A DNA stretch of 64,000 nucleotides from Pocillopora verrucosa (Eukaryota; Cnidaria; Anthozoa; Scleractinia; Pocilloporidae), in NCBI RefSeq assembly GCF_036669915.1, contig NC_089312.1, positions 22,669,904 to 22,733,903 of the forward strand. The letters are read 5' to 3'. The position numbers were made by a program, and so were the translations under genes. Positions 34,141-45,999 of the stretch are shown piece after piece. The notes under the pieces were generated by a model. The model ran no database searches and was not told the origin of the DNA. It saw only the letters and a program-made list of their open reading frames with translations. Every line of letters starts with the position of its first letter. The stretch's first letter is position 1.

Positions 34141-34927
34141 TGTTTTTCAATGACTGTTACGAAAATATTTACTGCTCCAAGTATTTCCAGTATTGCCGTA
34201 TAAACAAATAAATAGCCTAAGCCACCAAGAGGTAATTTAATTGTTGAAGACGATTACCAAACGTTCAAAAACACGCCAAAAAGCTTCCAGGGAGGGAGGG
34301 AAAGGCATATTGCTTGATAAAAGTATAAGTTAATACCCCAGATCTCTCCTGTGAATCTGTATTTGTTCAAATAATTCCCGCACAAAAATTACTATTCAGG
34401 CTGTTGATTCCAGGCCTAATATCACCCCTGTAGTACAGTTGACTCACGGTAAGCGACAGGTTTGCTTCCACTCAAAAACCCCTTGCAAACACTTTGTCAA
34501 TGAAATCCCACACAAGTACGCATTGCGGACCTATTTTTTAGTCTACTGTTCAAATTAACGTTTTCTGTCTTTTCAAACCGATAAACAATGAGATTCGCAA
34601 GTAAATTTAACAATTCAACAACGAATAAAAGGCAGAAATAACGAAATATCAGAGAAGGAGTTTTTAAAAGTTTTGCTCAAAGTTTAAAGAACTTTCAGAT
34701 GTCCTCATCCTTAAATCGTCACCGTTTCTTCAAAGTAAACACTGTTGCGACAATTTAAACATCCCATGCCTGTAATAAGAGTCGTCCACAAGTGGTTAAG
34801 TTACATGAGGAACCTCTTCAGTGTGGAAGTTTTTTAGTTTCCTTTCCATTGATAACGAGAGAAGGGTTATTGCCCTTTTTTCCGGACGAGGATAAGCTGA
34901 CGAGGTGTACAGTAACTAGCTCACTAG
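34141..34927. other. Intergenic / 3' flank of the death-fold NHL gene
   Basis: No coding signal seen. The region is the downstream side of the minus-strand gene ending at 34928 and should hold its 3' UTR. Confidence 0.4.
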
Positions 34928-37900
34928 CTACTGAAAAACATGAATACAGTCATCATCAACGACATACAAGTTGCCGGTATTAGATGCAGCTATTGAAATT
35001 CCTTTCTGTTCGACCTCTATTTTGTAAAGAAAGTTGCCTTCCACTGTGAACACCTTAAGCGTCTTATTATGATCCTCACTCACAATCAGGTTGTCAAACT
35101 TGTCAATGGCAAGACCACCTGGCTTCGTCAACCATCCCTCAGCGGATCTATAACCACCAATATCATACAGAAACACTCCGTCTTTGTTGAACGTTTTGAC
35201 GCAAGCAACCAGCAAGTCACAGGACACAAAGAACATGTCCTGATGATAAACAGAAAACCGCGGGAAGTGTGGATCGCTGAAGGACTTTAATAATTTTGTA
35301 CCATCAGGGGAGAGGACGTCTACTGAACTTTTACCCCGGTCACAAACGATTATGCTTCCATCGTGCGAAACAGACACCGCCACCGGCTGTGTCAGGTACC
35401 CTTGGCCGATTTCTTTAATTGACTCTCCTCTTTCGTCAATCAAGTACAATTTTTTTTTGTGGTTGGAAAGCAGAATTGCAACGAAACTGCCATTTATGGT
35501 GAAGTCCATGGAAAATATGATGTCCTCCAACCAAAAATGCCTTACCAATGAATGATCAGCACCAAGTATTAGCATTAATTTATGCCATTTGACTGCGATC
35601 TCGTTAGTCTCCTTGTTAACCGCAAGAGCAGGGGAAAACGACCCGTCATCCACTGTTATATCAAACGCACGTTTGTATTGATGTGGAGACACCTCTACAC
35701 TCCAGGGACTGCCAGTCAGCGGCTGACCATTCACTGTAATTGTTACGCTGTGCGGACCTACAATATCTGGTGTGAAGCTCACAGTGTAGTTACCATTCCG
35801 ATTGTCTTCAATCTTCTTTTTTACAAAGTTTCCTGACAAAGCCTGAATTTTTACACCAACTTGATTATCTGCCTCATAAAAAAGATTTCCTTTCGCATCC
35901 TTCGTCGAAAACAAGATTTTTATTTCTCTTCCAGCCTCTACTTTGAACGCATCTGTTAACAGGAGAAAAGAAAAGAACTCACTATTCCGTTTTTGTTTTT
36001 TTTACGTGCTTGTATGTCTTAAACGATAACCTGCATGGTGTAAGCTGATTGGTCAGTTTAGCCGAGCGACGAGAAAAGGTGATGTCAACAATCAACTTGC
36101 TGAACATTATCGACCTATGAACCACGCTATTGACTGGGACTCTGCGCAGCACTAATAATTTTCAACGACTGAATCTGGAAAGCTGGTTTACAGACTCCCC
36201 TAAACAGGTGTCAATTACTATCGGCTCCATACAAACGACTTATGTACGATATTAATATCTAAAACGAACCGAACAGCACGACCTAACTATACCGACGGAT
36301 CGAAACTGACCAATCGCGACTGACTTACGATAAGTCGTGATTGAGACTTACAGCCAATAACATCACGGCTAAAGTGACGTTATTAGCTGAGTTTACACGA
36401 ACCAGACCTAAAACTCAGAATTAAAATTATACGTAGTAACGACCAAACCTGAACAATTTCATCACGAGTTTGTCTATAGTGTGAAAACGGCAAAACGAAT
36501 GGGATACGCACCAAAACTTCTCAAATTGTTTACCAGTCCAGAAAAGTGAGGTCGAAAATTTGAGCATTGTGCTTTTGAGCGTCACCCCAGAACTGAAATG
36601 GCATTGCGCTCATAATTTTTCATTATGCTCCTTTAATAATTATTAATTTAATTGTAGAGCTTTTGAGAGACTTCAACCTCGTCTCTCGATTCTCAAACAA
36701 TGCTGTAGATTGTTTTTAAAAACTAGGTTCAAAGCTAAAATACGAGCAAATGAAATAGTTGTTGACTAATAAATCTTTCATACGATTAGAATACAAACGA
36801 ACACTTTCCTCATTGCCCTCATTAAAAGTTCAACAATAGAATAAGGTCTACAAAGAAATACAGCCCACCCCAGATATTGCACGCAGATTCGAACAACCAG
36901 AGTTCACAAAAGATTGATTACAATAATTACCGTGCGTTTCCTCGGCCTGAAAAGAATATGTCGGCGGTCCAAGGTCGTTCTTTTGTACGGTGAACCTCGG
37001 TAGCTTCCTGGACAATTCTCCTTCGTTACTCAGCCTCCATGTGTGAAAGGGGTCTGAAATATGAACAGGTCCTTCATCAGAGTAGTGTACATGGGAAAAC
37101 AATTTGCAACATTTCAGCATAACTTTAGGAATGTACAAAAATCAAGGTCAGACAAACAGCTCGTTCTTCGTCAGCGTTCCAATTTAACATTTCCGTCAAG
37201 TATCTCAAGTGCTATCAGGAATTCTCCGCCGAACTGCTATTCCGCAAAATCGTTGTTTCCCGTTATTGTCATCTTTAACAGCTAAGGCACTCTTACATCA
37301 TGGAAATATCCACCCTCGAGAGCATATTAAACGGTCAAGTCGAGAGTGTTCAAACAAGTCCTATTTTTTATCTCTTAATTGAGATCAATAACTTATACAC
37401 TATTTGAGGCTCCGGTCTCTGGAATGCGGCGGTTAAATGTCTACGCACGTGCAAACGTTTTAATTACTAGGTAGTGCGCTTTCAGGTTGCCAGAACCAAG
37501 TTATCGGCTCATAAAAGTTACAAAAAAACCTTAAACTTTACTTTTTCTGAACCTTTCTTTGAGCATTTTTCTTTTCTACGTGTATCTTTCATTACTCACT
37601 CAGAATCCCTCCAGCGGTTGGCCATCCTATTGAAGTTGGAGGGGGAGACATCCCAACAGCGACAGGTGTTACTGATCGGTTAAAGAAAAAATGGCAATGA
37701 GAGGTGGTTATTTCGGCAAATTATAAAGGTAGCATTCAAGCTTCAGCTCTATGCAAAAATTTCAGGTGGTGTGCATGTGTTTCTGTTTTAGTGCCTTCGT
37801 GAACAAATCAATTAGACGAGAAGCATTCGGGGAAACTCCACTGGGAGCCGAGGATTAACCGATAAAAGGTTTGAAAAATAGATGAGCATTACAAAGCAAA

Positions 37901-40900
37901 AGAGATAAAAGCGATGATTTACTTTGATCTTCACCCAAAATTTCTCCAAATTCCTTTTCTGAACCGTAACTGCTGTCCTTCGAAAACGATCCGCGTCTCG
38001 ATGGGAGATAACTTAAATATGTATCGATATTCTCCCTTCTGGACCAGTCCAAATAAGGAGGAGGTGGTGTATCTCCGCGAATTTCTGTTAAAAAAGATAT
38101 GTTCAAGTTGATATTAAAACTATTAGGATTAAATTAAAGAACTGCAAGTATTCCAGAAGTTCCTGCATTACATGTGGCTATGTTGTAGTGCAAACACTCC
38201 TAAAAGATATAGGATCCTTTTAGTGTTTAAGGCGTAGTTTCCGTCACAAAATAGAAATAATGTAGCACACCTTCAAATAATGTGATAAAAATGATGATTC
38301 CTTTTGAGAAATTAGCAGAAAGACTTAGCAGAAGAAAAAGCACTTGGATAATAAATAACTTATTAGACGTTTTGGTATGTAGTATCGCTGAGTATTTTTA
38401 CTCCTTGTTTGTCTTTCGACTCGCCCCAAGGGCGCTTCCCTCGTATATAAGTAGATAGAAGGTTGGGAAAGAGTAAAATAGGGACATTATCATGAGAATC
38501 ATGATGCGATAACTTTACTTTACTTTTTTTTTAGAGGGCACGGTAACGAATCCTGCAAGCTGACTGGTTCTTTACCCGGTCAGTATTTTCCTATCTCTGC
38601 CCACGGGCCGCGGTAACGCTTTCGTGAATCGCTAAGTACATCCCAAATTTTGTTGCCATTTTATTATTCTATTTTCGGTGGGCATCCACAACTTTTTATG
38701 TGGGCCTCCATCGATCCAAATGCATTCTAATACTCAGAATCGGTGTTTTCATTATTGCCCTGCCTTGTGGTCGTAACGTTCTCCAACTGAAATAAGCATG
38801 TGCACCATCTGAGGGCAGATAATATAAATTAAAGCCACAGCTATGCCATCAAACATTTTCATTCAAAATCATGTTGGAAGAACATGTTTTACTGTTCAGC
38901 CACCTTTTCCAACATTAAATCTTAATGTATTTCGATGTTTGATCCAGATCAAACATTTTCATCGAACATTTTGCATCACGAGTAAATATTTGATCAATTG
39001 GCCACCCGAAGTTTTGTGGAACACACACGATATTGAACGCAAATGTTTGATTGTTTAACGGGGCTTAAGATTGCCGTGCATGATTTTTTTACTATATGTT
39101 TGATCTTAAATGTTTCGCGGAAAAGACTCTAAATAAATGACTTGCTTAGGTTTTCTTTATTTGCTAAGCTTTGTCAGGCTGATTCTAAGAAAGATATGAT
39201 ATTAATTAGTCTCCTGTTGTAGGCAGGAAGTAAGTATGGAAAAATTTTAAGCAACACGACAAATGAATAATTATCTATATCATAGAAAATGAATTGTGCT
39301 ATTTCATACCATCGTCTGCCTGATCGGCGACATGTGCAAGCTGATGAATTTCTAGATCTCTTTCTTCCTGTTCTCTGTATACCTTCGAAATCCTGTCGAT
39401 TTCACTTTCCAGTGTTTCAATTTTCTCTTGCTGAAATTTAATTTCTGCTGTTTTTAATGAAGACAGTACAGCTGCCGCCTCATTTTCTTTAGGTTTTATA
39501 TAGACGACAGAATCTGAGTTCCTTCTATTTATTTCCCTCTGACGACCATACTCCTCGTCTTTAAAGACTGGAAATCAAAATGAAAAGCAAACAAACAGAC
39601 AAACACAAAATAAGCCATCAGAAACTCAGTCTTGAATTTTTGTCACCAGATTTTACTTGCTCCAATCATGGTCGACGTATTGCAACAAAATCATAATAAC
39701 TTAACATCTTTTTGACAACCCTCCAATTTTTGCAAATTTTTGGATGGAGGAAAGACTTCGCACGTCTGTTATGTGTAGTTTCCATGGTGTCCGAGTTGCT
39801 TTTGATCATTGTTGTTCATGCAGTGTAATTGACGTTATTGAAGTAGACTCTCTTGTCTTTTTATGAGAGTGGAACTAAGCCATAACCGCCCATTGCTTAA
39901 GGAGGATAGTCCTCGGTTGTATCTGGCCTTTTGGCGTTTTAAGAAAAACCTTCGTATCTTCGTTAAACACTGCAAGTCACTGCATGAAAGACCAACGAAG
40001 TACAATCACGATATTGAAATATTTACCTTGCACCTCAGAGTCCATCATAAAATCCAAACAGGCGTCTTGATATTCCTGTTCATCAATGTGTACTGTCACA
40101 ATCATATCTTCACCATCTGCTAGTTGTTTTATTTCTTCTGTCACCAGAAAGTCTTGTAGCCTTGCCTGTAGTGTGTTGTCCTGGTATTGTTCCCATAGCA
40201 ACTGGAGGGCTGCTCTATCTTCTGCCTGGACTGTAAAGCATAAGGACCCATTCCCTATCGCCCTCAAGCTGTTGGCTGCCGGAAGGATTGCTTCGTTAAA
40301 GAGATTTGCAAATTGTTGGATATCGTTGTCGCCTCTGGAATATTTATACAGGACAACACCAGCACCAACTGCCACTACCACACCACCGACGGTCTTAAAA
40401 TTACAGTGAACATTTACAGCTGTTCGAGGGATAACAAACAAAGTTGATAAATAGTTGAAATTCTCTGCAAACCGAATCAGAGATGGGTCATGGTTTTTCG
40501 ATAATCATAAAGTTATTTTTTACATTATCCTGCATTTGGAGGGTGGTTGAAAGTCCAAGGCAGCAGGCTTAGGAGGTGCTGCAAAAACCTGAGGGCTAAG
40601 TTTTCGCTTGAAGGCGGGAATCGCGGGCTGGAAGGAGCTTGTCTCATTCATTGAGGTTGAAAGCCTGCATTGCAGGATTGGTAACCAGGCCTGAACCCTG
40701 TCGCATCTCAGCCACTGGGCTAACACTCCATGGCTGGAGGGTGGCCGAGTGTCAAAAGCATGCCTTTGGGGGAGAGGGCTCAATCGACATTGCAAAAACC
40801 TGGTAGCTAGGTTATCACTTGACAGCGGTCATCACTTTTTGATAAGAAAAGAAAAGGTATATATATATTTGATATATATTTTCAAATTGCAGCGTTTTTG

Positions 40901-43507
40901 AAAACGGGTATATATATATTTATCCGTATGAAAATCATCAATATATATCGCGCTCTACTTCTACGTATCGAGCACGAGCACTGTTCAACAGAAAAATCCA
41001 AACAGACTTCCTACATATATATCTATTATATACATACCGAGATTTACGCGCCAAAAAGCATCGAGATAAAAATAGTCTCTTCGCGCTAGAGAAGCCAGCT
41101 GATTGCACTGTAAAATGAAAAGAGCCAAATTGACCCCAAAAGCCAAATTGGCCCCAATTTCTCGAGGGCCAGTTTGGCCCATCAAGGTTCGTTTTGGACT
41201 ATTTGAGCCAAAACGGGCGGGACAGGTACCATTTCGACCCCTCCAAAATCTGAATTGGCCCCTATGAATTCTACTTTGGAACTTTTTCTCAATTTGGCCC
41301 TTCCAAGAGCCAAGTAGGATTGACCAATTTGGCCCCAACGAGGTGCAATTTTTGAAAAAAAAAAGAAAATATAAAAATAATTTTCTTTTTTCGACCATAT
41401 TTCGTTCCCTATACTATTCCTTATAAAGTGTTCAAATTTTCAACGGTTCCTCTCGTAACTGAACACCGAGTCACATAACGAATTAATCGTTGGCTTTTTC
41501 TCGAGACGTGAGCGTGAGCTGCCTGTGATGGCATTAGTCGAACCTAGACCACGTGCGTCGGAAACAATAATGAATTATAGCAGCGAATTCGTCACTGAAG
41601 AGGCTGTTTCTTGGCTACAGTCGCATGGAATGAGACTTAAGAAAGGAAAGGTAGGCAAAAGAAATTTCTTAACAACGTATTTTATTGCAACTTTATATTC
41701 ACAAACTTGACCGCTCATTGATCTTTGTTCGTATCTTATCTTGCAGAAAAAGACGGTTGCGACGGCCAAGATCTCCTTGTCATCGCCCAAGATGCAGACG
41801 TACCAAGGCACTACATCCCTATTATAAAAGAGCGTCTAAAGCTCAAGAAATTGATTGCAATGAACGCTGAACCTAGAGATGACACGAGTTCTTCGTCGGT
41901 ACGATAATTAATTTTCCCACCACTCTCTCACTCTGAATTCTTAATCTTTTTCTTGAAAAGATGAACTGATATTTTTATGTCTATGTCTTTGTTTGCATCC
42001 ACTTAAGCTGATTTTTTGGCTCTCACTCTTTCAGCGTGCAGAATCAAGTCCTTCGAGTAAGATGGTTCAAACGTCGATTGATGATTCAGATAACATCAGC
42101 GATTATGAAAATTTAGAGGTGACATTGGCACCGAAAGAAAAGGGTAAATCGCCCAAGGATCTCTGTTTTACGGACGAGGCGACAGAACTGAGCACTGTCT
42201 AATAAGTTCTTGTATATTAAACTTAGCAGGATGGTGAAGAGTACATTATCGATTACTTTCTTTCGATTATATCCTAAAGGAAAACACACAAGGTGCCAGT
42301 TGGTCAGTTAAAGATGACAAATCTCGGGGATTGCACCTACAAAAATGGCGAGATTTGCTTTATTTTTATTGAAATATATTAGATATGTATTTACTTGCAC
42401 CATGCATAAAACAAAGTAAACCCAATTTTTAAATCTGGTAAATTAAAAAATTAGTGAATTGAAAGGATGTTATCATACAGTTTAATTTTTTTGAAAACAA
42501 ATATTTACCTACAGGTTCCTCCTGAATGGCTTTCAAAATTCCAACTACCATCGAGGGTAAGAAACTTTTCTTTGTTTTGTTTTCTAAGTCTACAAGCAAT
42601 CCTTATTTATTCATGAATACTGAACTAAAACTGAAGTGCATAGAGGTATGATTTCTTTTCTTGATAAGTACATATACAGTTTGGTGAAAATACATCATTG
42701 ATGATCACCATTATTGTGTTTTTACTTCTTATGCACAGTTTGCTTACAAATATTTTGCAACTTTGTAGTTGCAAAAATTTACTGTTCTCCAACAACAAAT
42801 TAATTTGCTCATTTGTTTGTTTTTTGTACAGTTCTCTGCCTCAGTAGAGTTGGATACCCAGAAGGGATATCTCATCAGCAGCCTAAAGTACTCTGAGCAA
42901 CAGTGGATTGCAAAAAAAAAAATTATTGCAGAGTATCCTTGTATGGTTAGCAGGATACTAGACTAAGTTGACTTGGAAACTGAATGGATTGGTATGGTCT
43001 AAAAATCTATTGCTTCACCTCTTCTGCTTGCAGTGAAGAGAGACAATTTTGTGGTGCTGAATCTCTTGCCTTAAACTAAAAAGTTGCAAAATAATCACTC
43101 TCGCCTTTTAAGTTCATGACCTTTGTTCTTGTGTGTTTGTCATCACATGCATTTAATGAAGTTGTGACCATTTTGGAGGTACAAGTCCAAAAAACTGCTA
43201 CTTTGGTACTAAGATGAACAGCTAAAATTTCTGAGCCCATTTGCCAATGAAGTCCAGATACAAAGGTTCAAGTACTTTGGGGTTGTATTAATTTTGCCTT
43301 TTTGTTTAGTTTTTTTGATTTTGCAATTTTTTAAAATATTCCTGTTGTCAAACCATTAGATAAATATTGGACATAGAATAGCTGATTTTTTTCAGATATT
43401 TTGAGAGTCATACATTAGTTTTTCAAGTCTTGAATGGGAGACAAATTACACACATTGAGCTAAACTTCCACTTCCATTTCTGGTGTTTTAGCTTATAGTT
43501 TTAGAAA

Positions 43508-43555
<48 letters not shown>

Positions 43556-45946
43556 GTGGGGGTAGAGTCTACCTTGGCATAAAGTGCTCAATACTGTGGT
43601 AGCAGAGCTAAGTATACATAAGTTAAAGAATTAAAGAGGACACATCAATTCTCTGTGACTCTGAATTTCACACCTAAGCGGTTGTCAGACAGAACTTTTG
43701 TCTGACAAGCACTTAGGCACAAAACTCAGTCACAGAGAATTGATGCGTCCTCTTTAATTCTTTAACTTAAGTGTGTATATATATATTCTTTTTTTTTTTC
43801 TGGCTACAGGCACTTTTTGCACTTTGGCTTGATTTTAATGTGGTTGTAAAACTTGTTTTTATTGCATAGAGTAGCTGATGTTGATTCAGCAATCAGAGAT
43901 TATGTCCAGCACAAATTTTAATTGTTGGAGATCTTCAATACATCAATCACCTGAATATAGTAACAGAGGGAAGTGTAATTTGTCACTTCTCACAAGAAAA
44001 GATTCTTGATGCTCTCATTGGGTTACTTGGCTCATTTATATTTTCTTACAATCGGTCAAAGGCAATTTTGACTTTTTTTAGAGCAAGCATTGCTTGAAAT
44101 TGGGCACAGGCAGACTCTTGTCACTGTTTCCTCTATTTTCAATGACTTGGCAAATGCCTGCGGTAGTACTTGCTGATAGTTTATATTTTGATAATATCTA
44201 AAGTAGCAATATGAGTGCATGTATTCTCACATCCACTGGAAGAATACTCTTTGCTGCTCTAAGGCTCTTTGTTTTTCATATGCACAAATCAAACAAGATC
44301 TATATTCTTGTGCAGGAACTGGACCATTTGTTGCCTCTGTCTTATTTTGATAATTTTCTGTACTTTAAATCAGTCTTAATTATAAGCTGCTTTACATTAC
44401 CACATTTGCTAAGTCATTGAAAAGGGAAGCTTTACTCACAAGTGTCTCTTGGGTGTAATTTCTTGCAATGCTTGCACTGTTAAGAAGTATACTGATTTAG
44501 GGAAGAGATCTATTTTAGAAAATGGTTGAATTAATGTTAAATATGTATGTATGTTATATTCTTTCACGTGATGTTTCAAAGTTTGTCTGTTTTATACCAC
44601 AATTAAGATTCTTAATAACTGTAAAATCAGGTAGCATAAAAGGTTTTTACATAAACAATATCTAGAACCTAATAAATGAGTGTTTGAAAGATAAAGTATG
44701 TGGTGTATTTTCATTATTTGAATGTAAGGGGGAAAATCAGCATGGAGAGGAAAGAGCCCTCTACTTCTGAAGTGGCCCACATTGGAGCTGAATTGGCTCT
44801 TTTTAAAGGGGCCATTTGTGAGAGGGCTGAAATTTCGGGGGCTGTTTTGGCCCCTATAAATTTGAAAGTGGCCCCTGTATTTTTCAAATTCACCCTTCAC
44901 ATGGTCCAATTTGGCCCCTACAACGGGGTCAATTCAGCCCCGAAATTGGTGCCAAAAACAGCCCCATTTCAATGGGGCCGAATTGACCCTAAGTGAGTGC
45001 CAAACTGGACTCACTCGTTTTGGCCCCATTTTTGGGGCCAAATCAACTCTTTTAATTTTACAGTGTGGTCAACGATATTTTTCACTAGTGAAAAACGATG
45101 TATCGACGCTCTGATTGGCTATATCATTATTTTCACCAGTGAATAAAACCGTGTTGCTTGCTCTCCACTCCTCTTGACTGACAAATAGCACATTTCTAAT
45201 AGCTTAGGCGCGTTTTTCTTTAGAAAGATGGCTTCAAATCACACTAACCGTTTTCAGAACCTGGATTCATCAGTAGAAGAGTTCATAGACGGACAACAAA
45301 ATGAAAACACCAAGAAAAAGACCAAACACGATGTTGCTCTGTTCCACGAATTTCTTGTTTTGAAAGGCGAGACGAGACAAATTGATGAATTGACTCCTCA
45401 AGAGCTGAACAAGTTTCTTAGCGAGTTTCTTATAATGGATCACAAAAAAGAAGACAACGAGGAATACAAACCTAATTCCTTAAGGGCATTCTTCGCTATC
45501 TTTGAGTGCCATTTGAAGAAAAAAAACTATAGACTTTGCCTTATGAAAGACATCCAGTTCGAGCAAACTCGGAAAACGCTTCAGTCAAAGCAAAGTGACC
45601 TAAAATGGAAAGGCATGGGTAACAAGCCAAATGCATCTTTTGAATTTTGAACTAGCGTAGAACTATTTCGACATATTTTCAGGATGTCTTATTTTATTCT
45701 AACTAGTTCTGCTCGATAATTTAAATGTAAAGTATTTTACAAGGAAACCATTTCGGGGCAACTCTCGAACTGTGAGGTGGCTTGATCATGACTGCGCATT
45801 GTTTTCCTTTGAAAGAAAATGAAGATATGTTCATCCTTGAGTTCTGTTCGTCTATGAATCTCAGTATATATATATTAAATAAGTTATTTCACGGTTAGAT
45901 CGCTTGTGTACGACTTTTATTCACTCGTTGTGAATAAAAATCGTAC

Positions 45947-45999
<53 letters not shown>

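Larger units (their letters stand above)
41106..45065. mobile_element. 3.96-kb TIR-bounded DNA transposon with subterminal GGCC repeats
   Basis: The left end CACTGTAAAATGAAAAGAG and the right end (inverted) CACTGTAAAATTAAAAGAG match at 18 of 19 positions. Inside each end, about 250-320 bp are packed with copies of TTTGGCCCC or its complement in varied spacing, the layout of subterminal transposase-binding sites in CACTA-like and hAT-like elements. CACTG termini recall the CACTA/Chapaev group, but I see no clear target-site duplication (TTG left, TGG right). It carries a broken plus-strand multi-exon gene and a nested palindrome. It sits in intron 2 of the minus-strand death-fold gene. Confidence 0.7.

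Noticed and set aside
34792-35836. Plus-strand frames opposite the NHL exon
   Set aside because: Shadows of the minus-strand filamin/NHL coding sequence.
40086-40409. 107-codon plus-strand frame
   Set aside because: Exactly opposite the TRADD-N exon, which has clear family resemblance on the minus strand.
44700-45114. Plus- and minus-strand frames near the right end of the TIR element
   Set aside because: Their sequence comes from translating the repeated GGCC motif; not a protein.
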